Positions 18,316-29,539 are shown, counted from the stretch's first letter. The stretch is 64,000 bases of DNA from Pseudomonadota bacterium (GCA_021816925.1 JAKAWQ010000006.1:21046-85045), one strand, 5' to 3'. Made by a program: numbers and translations. Notes: a model not told the origin generated them from the sequence alone.

Positions 18316-19194
18316 ATGTTCAAGGGATCGCTGGTGGCCTTGATCACGCCCATGCGCGCCGACGGTGCCATGGACGAGAAGGTCTATGAGGAATTCATCG
18401 ATTGGCAGATCGGCGAGGGGACGGACGGCGTCGTGCCAGTGGGCACGACGGGCGAATCACCCACTTTGAGCCATGCCGAACACAAGCGCGCGGTGGATAT
18501 TGCGATCGGAGTCGCGAGGAGGCGAGTGCCGGTGATCGCCGGCACGGGCTCCAACAGCACCGAGGAGGCGATCGACCTGACGCGGCACGCGAAGGAGGCC
18601 GGCGCGGACGCCGCGCTGATCGTCACGCCCTACTACAACAAGCCGACCCAGGAGGGGCTCTACCTGCATTTCATGGCGATCGCCGATGCGGTGGATCTGC
18701 CGATCATCATCTACAACATTCCGCCACGTTCCGTTGTCGATATGAGTGTCGAGACGATGGCACGACTCGCCAAGCACCCGAACATCGTGGGCGTGAAGGA
18801 TGCGACCGCCAACCTGGCGCGGCCGTTGCATACGCGGCGGGCGTGCGGAGAGGACTTCTGCCAGCTTTCCGGGGAGGACCATACGGCGGTCGCGTTTCTC
18901 GCCGCCGGCGGGGACGGCTGCATCAGCGTGACCGCCAATGTGGCGCCGCGACTTTGCAGGGCCATGCACGCCGCCTGGCAGGAGGGGCGTGTGGCCGAGG
19001 CGATGGGGGTGCAGGACCGGCTTTTGCCGCTGCACGACGCGCTGTTCGCAGAGACGAGCCCCGGGCCGGTGAAGTACGCGGCGAGCCTGCTCGGGCGCGG
19101 CAGCGAGTTCTGCCGCCTCCCGCTTGCGCCGTTGGCCGAGGCGACGCGCACGAAGGTGCGGGCGGCGATGACCGAGGTCGGGCTGCTCAATTGA
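18316..19194 (+). CDS. dapA: 4-hydroxy-tetrahydrodipicolinate synthase
   Basis: This 292-residue cytoplasmic enzyme condenses pyruvate with aspartate semialdehyde, the first committed step of lysine and diaminopimelate synthesis. The Schiff-base lysine is K161 (GVKDATAN), the catalytic tyrosine is Y133 (IIYNIPPR), and the threonine pair lies in PVGTTGESPT (44-45). TPYYNKPTQEGLYLHF is also diagnostic. Length and motif order are those of the family throughout. smpB follows after 7 bases, a pairing common in alphaproteobacteria. Confidence 0.95.
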   Translation: MFKGSLVALITPMRADGAMDEKVYEEFIDWQIGEGTDGVVPVGTTGESPTLSHAEHKRAVDIAIGVARRRVPVIAGTGSNSTEEAIDLTRHAKEAGADAALIVTPYYNKPTQEGLYLHFMAIADAVDLPIIIYNIPPRSVVDMSVETMARLAKHPNIVGVKDATANLARPLHTRRACGEDFCQLSGEDHTAVAFLAAGGDGCISVTANVAPRLCRAMHAAWQEGRVAEAMGVQDRLLPLHDALFAETSPGPVKYAASLLGRGSEFCRLPLAPLAEATRTKVRAAMTEVGLLN

Positions 19195-19201
19195 GTCGGA
19201 T

Positions 19202-19687
19202 GTGGCGGCGCGGCGCGGCACGTCGGGACTGATCGCGCGCGGGGTGGTGGCGCAGAACCGCAAGGCTCGGTTCGACTACACAATTCGCGAGACACTGGAA
19301 ACGGGCCTGGTGCTGAAGGGTCCGGAAGTGAAGTCGCTGCGCCTGGGGCGCGCGACGCTCGGCGATGCGTGGGCGGGCGAGCGCGCTGGCGAGCTTTGGC
19401 TGTTCAACGCGCATATCCCGGAATACCAGGGTGGCGTGCTCTCGCGCTTCGAGCCGCGGGCGCCGCGCAAGCTCCTGCTCAAGAAACGCGAGATGGCGAG
19501 CCTGATCGGGGCGATCACGCGAGAGGGCGCGAGCCTGGTGCCGCTCGACATCCATTTCAACGAGCGCGGCAGAGCGAAGGTTCTGCTGGCATTGGCCGAG
19601 GGGCGGAAGAAGGCGGACAAGCGCCGGGCGATCGCCGAGCGGGAATGGCAGCGCGATAGGGCGCGGCTGATGCGGGGGCGCGGCTGA
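19202..19687 (+). CDS. smpB: SsrA-binding protein SmpB
   Basis: This 161-residue protein binds tmRNA and brings it to stalled ribosomes for trans-translation. The OB-fold core is clear (VVAQNRKARFDYTIRETLE, GLVLKGPEVKSLRLGRA, WLFNAHIPEY) and the basic C-terminal tail (KKADKRRAIAEREWQRDRAR) that mimics mRNA is present. The start is GTG at 19202; the overlapping ATG at 19200 is in another frame and stops at once. No tmRNA gene was seen in the window. 19688-19818 is non-coding with nothing recognisable. Confidence 0.95.
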   Translation: MAARRGTSGLIARGVVAQNRKARFDYTIRETLETGLVLKGPEVKSLRLGRATLGDAWAGERAGELWLFNAHIPEYQGGVLSRFEPRAPRKLLLKKREMASLIGAITREGASLVPLDIHFNERGRAKVLLALAEGRKKADKRRAIAEREWQRDRARLMRGRG

Positions 19688-19818
19688 TGCGCGTTCCCCT
19701 CACCCTCCCGAGACCCAACGGGTCGGGGCGCGTGGGGTAAGATGCGGACGAAGGATGAGGCGCGCCGGACCGACCTTGCGGGAGCGGAGGCGCCAGGGCG
19801 AGGCCCTATGGCGAGGCT

Positions 19819-20298
19819 CTATGGTGAGTCGGGCGCGAGCGAGCGGATCAGGTCGAAAACGCGCTTGCGTACGGCTGGATCCGAGATGCGGTAGTAGGCG
19901 CGTACGAGGTCGATCGTTTCGCGGCGGCTCATCAGCTGATCCGAACCGAACCCCGTCTGGGCTTCGGCGAAACCGCCGAACCCGGTCGAAGCCGGGTTCG
20001 GCGCGCTCGAGCCGAGCGGTTCGGGCATGTCATCGAAAAAGAAGCTGATCGGCACGTCGAGGACGCGCGCCAGGTCGAACAGGCGGGAGGCGCCGACTCG
20101 GTTGATGCCGCGTTCATATTTTTGAACCTGCTGAAATGTGAGGCCGAGCGCATCACCCAGCCGTTCCTGGGAAAGTCCGAGGAGGGTGCGGCGGAGGCGA
20201 ATGCGCGAGCCGACGTGGGCGTCGATCGGGCTTGACCGGCTTTCGCGGTCTGCACGCCCATTTTCTTCCGCAGCGGGATTTCTGTTCCAGCTGCTCAT
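19819..20298 (-). CDS. XRE-family helix-turn-helix regulator
   Basis: This 159-residue protein has a central Cro/C1-type helix-turn-helix (RIRLRRTLLGLSQERLGDALGL then QQVQKYERGINRVGASRL, residues about 32-72) and a conserved alphaproteobacterial C-terminal part (ETIDLVRAYYRISDPAVRKRVFDLIRSL). Proteins of this layout are common one-copy chromosomal regulators in alphaproteobacteria. Upstream is an AT-rich 180-base region with a CTCAC...GTGAG inverted repeat (20358-20376), which could be its own operator. The target genes cannot be deduced here. Confidence 0.88.
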   Translation of the reverse strand: MSSWNRNPAAEENGRADRESRSSPIDAHVGSRIRLRRTLLGLSQERLGDALGLTFQQVQKYERGINRVGASRLFDLARVLDVPISFFFDDMPEPLGSSAPNPASTGFGGFAEAQTGFGSDQLMSRRETIDLVRAYYRISDPAVRKRVFDLIRSLAPDSP

Positions 20299-20357
20299 GG
20301 CGTATTCCGGCGTGCGTTGATCATCTGCTCTTCAACCATTCATTAAGCAGCCGACAA

Positions 20358-20376
20358 CTCACTCTTTTTTGGTGAG
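20358..20376. promoter_or_regulatory. Inverted repeat upstream of the XRE gene
   Basis: CTCAC (20358-20362) and GTGAG (20372-20376) are separated by a T-rich spacer in an AT-rich island about 60 bases upstream of the XRE start codon. It is a plausible autoregulatory operator, but the arms are short. Confidence 0.35.
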
Positions 20377-20457
20377 AAACAAAAACACTCGCATTCGGAT
20401 GCAGCACATCTTACCGGCACAACCACGGGTGTCAACGACTTTGTAAATTTCGCGGAT

Positions 20458-20478
20458 AAATCTCTTGTGAAGAGATTT
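20458..20478. terminator. AT-rich perfect hairpin behind lnt
   Basis: AAATCTCTT (20458-20466), loop GTG, AAGAGATTT (20470-20478): a perfect 9-bp stem starting 3 bases after the lnt stop. The U-rich flank (TTATTAAC, then TTTT) is on the plus-strand side, so it fits best as a plus-strand terminator; on the minus strand it could still serve lnt. Confidence 0.5.
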
Positions 20479-20481
20479 TTA

Positions 20482-22083
20482 TTAACTTTTCTGCTTTCCC
20501 GGGGCCATTCCCGCCAAGGCGCCAGAGCCCGTCAACAGAATGGCCAGCAACGCAGGGATCAGCAGGCCAAAGCGGGCAAAGAGTGTGGGCGGCAGTGCGC
20601 CGGGAAGCTGCACGATGAGCAGGCCGCGACGGCCCCAGCCGAGCCGGGCGATCTGGCGGCCGCGTGCCGTGAAGGCTGCCGAGATCCCGGTGTTTGCCGC
20701 GCGCACGAGCGGCAGCCCTTCCTCGACGGCGCGCAGGCGCGCGGCGGCGAGGTGCTGGCGCGGCCCGGCGGTGTTGCCGAACCAGGCATCGTTGGTGATG
20801 TTGACGAGCCAGTCCGGCCGCGGCTTGCTCACGATCTCGCCGGAAAAGATCACTTCGTAGCAGATCAGCGGGTCGAAGGGCGGCAGCCCCGGCACTTCGA
20901 GCGTGCGCGGCCCGGGTCCTGCGCTGAAGCCGCCGCCTGGCACCACCTCGATCGGCAACGGGAACCAGTCGGGCTGGTATTCGCCGAAGGGGACCAAGTG
21001 CCACTTGTCGTAGATCGCCGCCGGCGGGCCTGGCCCGTCCACGACGATCAGGCTGTTGCGCGGCCGGTTGTGGCGGTCGAACCGGATCGAGCCGGCAAGC
21101 ACCGGGACGCCGGGACCGGCCGCAGCGGCGATCGCCGCGCGCGCTCCGCCGTCGGTCTGGAGGAGATAGGGACTGGCCGTTTCCGGCCAGACGATGGCGA
21201 GCGAATGCCCGTTCGCGGCGGAAGCGGCCTGACGCGTGAGCGCGAGGTAGGTTTCGAAGATGCGGAGCGCGCTTGCTCGGTCGAACTTGATCGTTTCGGG
21301 GATGTTTCCTTGCACAAGCGCCACCCGGAGCCGCCGCGGTGGCGGCGGAGCGGCGGCAAGGCGCGCCGTGCCGGCTGCTCCCCAGAGCAGGAGGATGGCG
21401 GCGGCGGCGATCCATCCGCGGCGCCCGAGGGTGGGCAGGGCGGCAAGCAGCACGGTCGCGAGCGTCAAGCCATAGACGCCGATCCAGGCGGCCGGCTGGA
21501 TGAAGACATCGCCCAGCCGCCCCGGGAGTTCCCACACGCTGCCGAAGAGGTTCCACGGAAAACCAGTCAGAACGAGGCCGCGCGCAAGCTCGCCCAAGGT
21601 GAAGAAGCCGGAGAAGCCGAGAAGGCGCGGCAGGCCGGGGGGGAAAAGTCGGGCGAGCCCGGCCGGCACGGCGATGAAGGCCGCGAGCCCGAGGGCGGTC
21701 AGGGGCACAGCGAACGGCACCAGCCACCAGAAGCTGGCCGCGCGCACCAGGATGGCGTCGGTGATCCAATAGAGCCCGAGGGCGAAGTAGCCGAAGCCGA
21801 ACCAATAGCCGCGCCTTGCCGCGCGACGAACGCCCCGCCAGCCCGGCCGGGCGGCGTCGATCTGGGTGAGAAGGCCGGCGATCGCCAGCGGGAGCGCGGG
21901 GAGGAGATGCCAAGGCGGCAGGGCGAGCGCAGCGAGGGCGCCTGAGAGCGCCGAGGCGAAATCCCCGCGCACCCCAGAGAGGGAGGCCAACCGGTGGCGG
22001 ATGCGCGCAGCCGCGGCCACCGCCGGCCGAGCCTGCCCGATCGAGGCAGCATCTGCTTCCGATTCAATCGACAGGTGCGTCAT
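20482..22083 (-). CDS. lnt: Apolipoprotein N-acyltransferase
   Basis: This 533-residue inner-membrane enzyme adds the N-terminal fatty acid to lipoproteins. The N-terminal half is a set of hydrophobic segments with the typical GFPWNLFG (near 174-181) and QPAAWIGVYGLT. The C-terminal nitrilase-like domain has the catalytic triad Glu301 (VWPETASPY), Lys360 (YDKWHLVPFGEY) and Cys408 (ICYEVIF). The start at 22083 is chosen because translation further upstream gives no family similarity. A hairpin follows the stop. Confidence 0.93.
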   Translation of the reverse strand: MTHLSIESEADAASIGQARPAVAAAARIRHRLASLSGVRGDFASALSGALAALALPPWHLLPALPLAIAGLLTQIDAARPGWRGVRRAARRGYWFGFGYFALGLYWITDAILVRAASFWWLVPFAVPLTALGLAAFIAVPAGLARLFPPGLPRLLGFSGFFTLGELARGLVLTGFPWNLFGSVWELPGRLGDVFIQPAAWIGVYGLTLATVLLAALPTLGRRGWIAAAAILLLWGAAGTARLAAAPPPPRRLRVALVQGNIPETIKFDRASALRIFETYLALTRQAASAANGHSLAIVWPETASPYLLQTDGGARAAIAAAAGPGVPVLAGSIRFDRHNRPRNSLIVVDGPGPPAAIYDKWHLVPFGEYQPDWFPLPIEVVPGGGFSAGPGPRTLEVPGLPPFDPLICYEVIFSGEIVSKPRPDWLVNITNDAWFGNTAGPRQHLAAARLRAVEEGLPLVRAANTGISAAFTARGRQIARLGWGRRGLLIVQLPGALPPTLFARFGLLIPALLAILLTGSGALAGMAPGKQKS

Positions 22084-22264
22084 CCTACCGAGTGTCCTGC
22101 CCGGCAGGTTCTCTGCCGGTTGCGGCGAAGGTAGGGGATCATCGGGCGGGTGGAAACAAGAGCGGGCGTGCCCGGTTCGGGCAACCCTACAGCGGGGGAG
22201 CGTCGACGGCGGGAGGATGTAGGGTCCCGCTTTGACAGCCGGGCACCGCGGAGCTATTTGCGAC

Positions 22265-22279
22265 TGCGAATTGTTCGCA
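22265..22279. promoter_or_regulatory. TGCGAA-N3-TTCGCA palindrome upstream of the Nramp-type gene
   Basis: A perfect inverted repeat, TGCGAA (22265-22270), TTG, TTCGCA (22274-22279), ends 11 bases before the transporter's ATG. A palindrome so close to the start is well placed to block transcription or translation initiation, as expected for a metal-responsive repressor. It does not match a consensus I can name. The remaining 22084-22264 bases hold nothing else recognisable. Confidence 0.45.
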
Positions 22280-22290
22280 ATAATGTCCCC

Positions 22291-25428
<3,138 letters not shown>

Positions 25429-25605
25429 GAGGCGTCTCCTCGGCGGGAGCGGAGTGGCGCTCCGCGGAGGCGAGATTGCTGCGTTGCTGCGCGTCTCGCA
25501 ATTCGTCTGTTGCGGAGGAGGGGATGGTTCTTCTGCGTGGGAGGGAATGGTCCGGGGTAGGCGGCGCGCGGGGGCCGGGTTCTCTCCCGGTGAGGGTCGC
25601 GCGGG

Positions 25606-25634
25606 TTGCGGGCGGGGCGGGCGGAGGGTACGTA
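25606..25634 (+). promoter_or_regulatory. Sigma70-like promoter before riboswitch A
   Basis: TTGCGG (25606-25611), a 17-base spacer and TACGTA (25629-25634). A transcript would start near 25641, a few bases before the aptamer's P1 stem (25647). The match is moderate on its own, but the position relative to the riboswitch repeats at the two other copies. Confidence 0.5.
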
Positions 25635-25646
25635 TCGGGGCGCGAC

Positions 25647-25744
25647 GGGCGATGGAGTCCGCCCGGACCAATCGCCCGTTCAGGACCGATCAAGGGCCCC
25701 GTGGGCTGATGACTCCTGCCGACGCAAGACTTGCGCGCAGGAGG
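25647..25744 (+). ncRNA. Fluoride riboswitch (crcB motif), copy A, with SD-sequestering platform
   Basis: P1 is GGGCG/CGCCC (25647-25651 with 25660-25664) enclosing the loop ATGGAGTC. P3 is GCCC/GGGC (25674-25677 with 25703-25706). The 3' strand CTGATGACTCC follows, and GACTCC (25711-25716) can pair with loop GGAGTC (25654-25659) as the pseudoknot that defines the fluoride aptamer. The overlapping CTCCTGC (25713-25719) is also perfectly complementary to GCAGGAG (25737-25743), which contains the Shine-Dalgarno of the GTPase gene. Fluoride binding would favour the pseudoknot and free the ribosome site, an ON switch. The motif match is direct; the mechanism is inferred. Confidence 0.88.
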
Positions 25745-25751
25745 TGAGGCG

Positions 25752-27425
25752 ATGGACCTCAGACAATACGGCCGGATGAAGACCGCGCTTGCGGAGGTGC
25801 TGCGAGGGGCGACGATGGCCGAGCGGCCAGGGCCGCGGCGAGAAGCGGCGCGCGCACTTTTTTCGCGGCTGGCGGAGGATCGGTTCAACCTCGTCGTGGT
25901 AGGGCGGTTCAGCCGGGGCAAGAGCACGCTGATGAATGCAATGCTCGGCACCGACCGGCTGCCGACGGGGATCGTGCCCGTGACCTCTGTGATCACGACC
26001 GTGAGCTACGGGAGCGAAGAGCGGGTGGTCCTCCACTACCAGCACACAAGCCTCTTCATGGATATTCCTATTGCGGAACTTGCGAGCCACATCACGGAGC
26101 GAGGCAATCCGGGGAATGTGAGGCGAATCCGCACCGCCGAGGTGCAACTGCCGGCGGAACTGCTGCGGCGGGGGTTCTATTTCATCGACACGCCGGGTCT
26201 CGGCTCGTCGATTGCCGAGAACACGCGGACGACGGAGGGATTTCTGTCCGAGGCGGATGCCTTCGTGCTCGTGACGAGCTACGAGAGCCCGCTTTCGGAG
26301 GAAGAGGCGCGAATCCTGGAGCTGGTGCGGCAATCGGGCCGACGCGCGTTCGTGGTGGTGAATAAAGAGGACGGCGTGGACGAAGGCCAGCGACGCGAGG
26401 TGCTCGAGCACTTGGCGGGGCGGCTTGAAGCGATCTTCGGAGCGGCGGCGCCTTCGGTGTTCTCGCTTTCCGCGATGCGGGCAGAGAGGGCACGAATTGG
26501 CGGCGATGCGGCTGGGGTTGCGGCAAGCGGGCTGCCAGCGCTCGAGGCGGCGCTCGTCGAATTCCTGATCAACGAAAAGCGGCGGGCGTTCCTGCTCGCC
26601 ATGTGCGGGCGGGCAGAGGGAGTGCTCGAACCCGGCGATGTGGTGGGGCGGGCGCGGCTTGGCGAATTGCGGGTGGCGCTCGCGGCAGTGCGGCCGGCGG
26701 AGGAGAAAAAGGCGACAGCGATCGCGCCGGCTTCGGTGGTCGGGCCCGCCATTGGGGCATGCGAGGTGTGCGCGAGCGTCAGCGGGGCGGTGTTCCAGTA
26801 TCTGGCGGCGCAGCAATACCAGCTCGGCGGGGAGGAAAAACTGCGGGCGGCGTTCGAGGAGCGGGGCGGGCTCTGCGGGCCGCACACCTGGCAGTTCGAG
26901 GCGATGACGGCGCCGAAGGAGGTGGCGACGAGTTTTCCGGGAGTGCTCGAGCGGCAGGCGGGGCGCCTGCGCCGGGTGGCAGCAAGCGGGGGAGAGGCCG
27001 CCCGCCAAGTGGTGGCAGCGGCGCTCCCGACGGCCGCAAGCTGCGGCGCCTGCGAGGTGGCACGGCAGGCGGCCGGGGCGGCGGTGGCGGCGGTGGCAGG
27101 GCGGCTGCAGCGCGATCCGGAGGGTGCGCTCAAGGGGCTTTCGGCGGTCTGCCTGCCGCATCTGGCGGCTCTGGTGGGTGCGCTCTCGAAACCGGAGGTG
27201 GTGAAGGCGGTGCTGCTGCGCGAGGCCGAGCTGATGGAGCGGCTGGCCGAGGACATGCGGGGTTACGCGCTGAAGCGCGACGGAATGCAGCGGCACCTGA
27301 CGAGCAAGGAAGAGGCGATGGCGGGCGAGCGGGGATTGCGGGTGCTGCTCGGCGATCCGCGCGCGGCACTCGGGCCGGAGCCGGCGATAGGGAATGTGAC
27401 GGCGCTGCCGCGACGGGCAGGATAG
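25752..27425 (+). CDS. Dynamin-like GTPase with C-terminal C-x2-C / C-x-P-H modules, under a fluoride riboswitch
   Basis: This 557-residue protein has a dynamin-family G domain: G1 GRFSRGKST (51-59), a G2-region Thr in PVTSVITTV (76-84), G3 DTPG (146-149) and G4 NKED (204-207). The C-terminal half carries two modules with the same pattern: CEVC (337-340) with CGPH (375-378), and CGAC (431-434) with CLPH (467-470), spaced like paired metal-binding sites; helical sequence surrounds them. No transmembrane segment is evident. The ribosome site AGGAGGTG (25739-25746) lies inside the riboswitch platform. Bacterial dynamin-like proteins remodel or protect membranes; the role in fluoride stress is inferred from the switch. 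Confidence 0.8.
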   Translation: MDLRQYGRMKTALAEVLRGATMAERPGPRREAARALFSRLAEDRFNLVVVGRFSRGKSTLMNAMLGTDRLPTGIVPVTSVITTVSYGSEERVVLHYQHTSLFMDIPIAELASHITERGNPGNVRRIRTAEVQLPAELLRRGFYFIDTPGLGSSIAENTRTTEGFLSEADAFVLVTSYESPLSEEEARILELVRQSGRRAFVVVNKEDGVDEGQRREVLEHLAGRLEAIFGAAAPSVFSLSAMRAERARIGGDAAGVAASGLPALEAALVEFLINEKRRAFLLAMCGRAEGVLEPGDVVGRARLGELRVALAAVRPAEEKKATAIAPASVVGPAIGACEVCASVSGAVFQYLAAQQYQLGGEEKLRAAFEERGGLCGPHTWQFEAMTAPKEVATSFPGVLERQAGRLRRVAASGGEAARQVVAAALPTAASCGACEVARQAAGAAVAAVAGRLQRDPEGALKGLSAVCLPHLAALVGALSKPEVVKAVLLREAELMERLAEDMRGYALKRDGMQRHLTSKEEAMAGERGLRVLLGDPRAALGPEPAIGNVTALPRRAG

Positions 27426-27436
27426 CGCGGGGGCGG

Positions 27437-27820
27437 TCAGGCGCGGGGCGGAAGCTGCTGCGCGCGTTTGAGCCTGAGGGCCGCGAGCGTTTTTGGGAGG
27501 AGCTCGGAAAAGATCAGCAGGAAGAGGATAAGGGCGGCGGAGAGGATGGCTGGCGCCGGGCCGCCGAAATGACGGGCGGCGGCGGCGCCGGCGAGCGTGG
27601 GCCCGAGCGTGCCGGCGAGGGTGTTGAGGGTGAGGACGGCACCGATGGCCGCCTCCATGTGGTTGCGTTTGATGTCGAGCAGGCGGGCTGCGCCGGTGTT
27701 TCCGGCGGCAGCGCGATCGAGGAGGGTGGACACGCGGACCGAGAGGAGGGTTGTTTCGAGCCAGGAGCAGAAATGGACGACGAGGATGGCGAGCGAGGCC
27801 CAAAGGACCAGCATCAGCAT
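27437..27820 (-). CDS. DUF21/CNNM-type membrane protein, short form
   Basis: This 127-residue protein matches the transmembrane (DUF21/CNNM) part of the CorC/CNNM family: a first hydrophobic segment with SWLETTLLSVR, a basic loop, NTLAGTLGP, and the diagnostic FSELLPKTLA near the end. Full-length members continue with another membrane segment and CBS domains, which are absent, so it is either a truncated or a minimal form. Family members are linked to magnesium homeostasis. It starts 43 bases after the enolase stop and is probably co-transcribed from the fluoride-switched eno promoter. It is convergent with the GTPase gene (11 bases). Confidence 0.65.
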   Translation of the reverse strand: MLMLVLWASLAILVVHFCSWLETTLLSVRVSTLLDRAAAGNTGAARLLDIKRNHMEAAIGAVLTLNTLAGTLGPTLAGAAAARHFGGPAPAILSAALILFLLIFSELLPKTLAALRLKRAQQLPPRA

Positions 27821-27863
27821 GGCGGCCTCGTGGTCTTCGGCATGGCTGAGCGGCGGGCGAGTC

Positions 27864-29149
27864 TCAGCCTGCGGGGCGGCTGAAGGGGCTCATGTAGAGG
27901 GCACGGGTACCGACGGCGCGCTTGATCTCGAGCAGGCGGTTGTATTTGGCGATGCGTTCGCTGCGGCAGAGCGATCCGGTTTTGATCTGGCGCCGCCCAT
28001 GGCGACGGCAAAGTCGGCGATGAAGGGGTCTTCGGTCTCGCCGGAGCGGTGCGAGATGATGTAATTCCAGCCGGCCTTGCGGCAGAGTCCGATGGCTTCG
28101 ACGGTTTCGGTGACGGTGCCGATCTGGTTGAGCTTGATGAGGGCGGCGTTGGTGGTGTGTTCGAGGATGCCGCGGGCGAGGAAGCGGGTGTTGGTGACGT
28201 AAATGTCGTCGCCGACGATCTGGAGGCGGTGGCCGAGGCTTGCGGTGTGCGCGCGGAAACCGGCCCAGTCGTCATCGCCTAGGCCGTCCTCGATCGACAC
28301 GATTGGGAAGGCGTCGGCCCAGCGGGCGTAGAGCGCGGAGAGACGCTCGGCGGTGAGCGGGCGGGGTTCGGCGCCGGCGAGGGCGTAGCCGCCGGCGACG
28401 GCGAAGCCGGTGGCCGCAGGATCGAGGGCGATGGCGACGTCCGGGCCCGGCTTCAGGCCGGCGGCGCGGATGGCCTCGACGATGAGCTCGCAGGCGGCCT
28501 CGGTGCTACCAAGATTGGGGGCGAAGCCGCCTTCGTCGCCGACGGCGGTGGGCAGGCCACGGGATTTCAGGAGCGCGCGGAGGGCATGGAATGTCTCGGA
28601 GCCGTACCGGAGGGCCTCTGCGAAGCTCGGTGCGCCGTGTGGCACGATCATGAATTCCTGGACATCGAGCAAATTGTCGGCGTGGGCGCCGCCGTTGATG
28701 ACGTTCATCATGGGCACCGGGAGACGACAGGCGCTCGGCCCGCCGAGAGAAGCGTAGAGGGGAAGGCCGGCGGCGGCAGCGGCTGCACGGGCGAGAGCCA
28801 TGGAGACGCCGACGAGGGCATTGGCGCCGAGGCGAGACTTGTCTGCCGTGCCGTCGAGCGCAATGAGCGTGCGGTCGAGCTCGGCCTGGGCGGCGGCGTT
28901 GCGACCGCGGAGCGCGGGGGCGATGATTTCGACAACGTTGCGGACGGCGCGGCGGACACCCTTGCCGCCGTAGCGGGCGGGATCGCCGTCGCGCAGCTCG
29001 ATGGCCTCGAACCGGCCCTTGGATGCGCCGGAAGGTACGGAGGCATTGCCGATGGTACCTTCCTCGAGCCGGACCTCGACGCGGAGAGTGGGGTTGCCGC
29101 GGGAGTCGAGGATTTCCATCGCCTCGAGGGAAGTGATGGTGGCATCCAT
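27864..29149 (-). pseudogene. eno: Enolase with a single-base frameshift near the C-terminus
   Basis: Enolase converts 2-phosphoglycerate to phosphoenolpyruvate. Almost the whole protein is canonical: SVPSGASKG (38-45), catalytic E206 in GDEGG, Mg ligands D243, E287 and D314, K339 in [10 protein letters not shown], and SHRSGETED (366-374). At 27984-28000 one base is missing, so the frame leaves the family after AVAMGG and ends at 27890. Restoring one base recovers [18 protein letters not shown], which includes the substrate-binding Lys, up to a stop at 27864. As written the enzyme should be inactive, so this is either a real knock-out of a spare enolase or a sequencing error. It is preceded by riboswitch B. 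Confidence 0.85.
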
Positions 29150-29168
29150 GTGATGATGTCTTGGCTCT

Positions 29169-29327
29169 TCAGAAGCGGATGGAAGACGGGCGCGTGCGGC
29201 GCGTGGTGGACGATACGGCAACGCACCGATGTTCAGGCGAGGGATGCTGGCTGGAGGGCGAGGGTAAAGCGCCGCGGGCGGGAGGCGGTACGGCCTGCGA
29301 CGCGTGAGCAGGGGTTTGCGACGTCAT
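29169..29327 (-). CDS. Possible 52-codon leader ORF between riboswitch B and eno
   Basis: An ATG at 29327 preceded by GGAG (29334-29337 on this strand) opens a 52-codon frame that ends 19 bases before the eno start. The product is Pro/Ser/Arg-rich with no recognisable domain, so it may be spurious. It is listed because eno itself has only a weak ribosome site and its start lies over 200 bases from the aptamer. The riboswitch could therefore act on this frame, with CTCC of the pseudoknot strand facing GGAG. Confidence 0.2.
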   Translation of the reverse strand: MTSQTPAHASQAVPPPARGALPSPSSQHPSPEHRCVAVSSTTRRTRPSSIRF

Positions 29328-29357
29328 GCGCGGCTCCGGATCGACCGGTTGTCATTC

Positions 29358-29401
29358 AGGAGTCATCAGCCGACCGGCGCGCAAAGGGGGACTCCATCCC
29401 T
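29358..29401 (-). ncRNA. Fluoride riboswitch aptamer (crcB motif), copy B, upstream of eno
   Basis: Read on the minus strand: P1 is GGG/CCC (29400-29398 with 29389-29387) enclosing ATGGAGTC. P3 is GCC/GGC (29378-29376 with 29371-29369), directly followed by CTGATGACTCCT. The pseudoknot is GGAGTC (29395-29390) with GACTCC (29364-29359). All core positions shared by copies A and C are present. No obvious SD-sequestering stem or terminator next to the eno start could be drawn, so the output mechanism of this copy is unclear. The first gene downstream is eno, an established fluoride-riboswitch target. Confidence 0.82.
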
Positions 29402-29411
29402 GCGAGTCCGA

Positions 29412-29440
29412 CTTGTACAGCATTGCCCTGAGGGCGGCAA
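29412..29440 (-). promoter_or_regulatory. Sigma70-like promoter before riboswitch B
   Basis: On the minus strand TTGCCG (29440-29435), a 17-base spacer and TACAAG (29417-29412). Transcription would begin near 29405, just before the aptamer P1. Confidence 0.5.
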
Positions 29441-29500
29441 TACGCCTGCCGAGGGTAGGGTGGGTTTGCGGTTCAGCGGGGTGTGGGAAACGGCGTGGCC

Positions 29501-29529
29501 TTGACCTTGTGCGAGGCTGGCACGACATT
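29501..29529 (+). promoter_or_regulatory. Sigma70-like promoter before riboswitch C
   Basis: TTGACC (29501-29506), a 17-base spacer and GACATT (29524-29529). Transcription would begin near 29536, immediately before the aptamer P1 at 29540. It is divergent from the promoter of copy B. Confidence 0.5.
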
Positions 29530-29539
29530 CGTTCCCGGC

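Noticed and set aside
25703..25744. Hammerhead ribozyme, because CTGATGA is the hammerhead core
   Set aside because: No conserved GAAA strand and no NUH cleavage context at the required places; the whole module matches the fluoride riboswitch better at all three copies.
25680..27803. 707-codon minus-strand frame opposite the dynamin-like GTPase
   Set aside because: Antisense shadow without motifs; the GTPase has all G-domain motifs and a perfect ribosome site.
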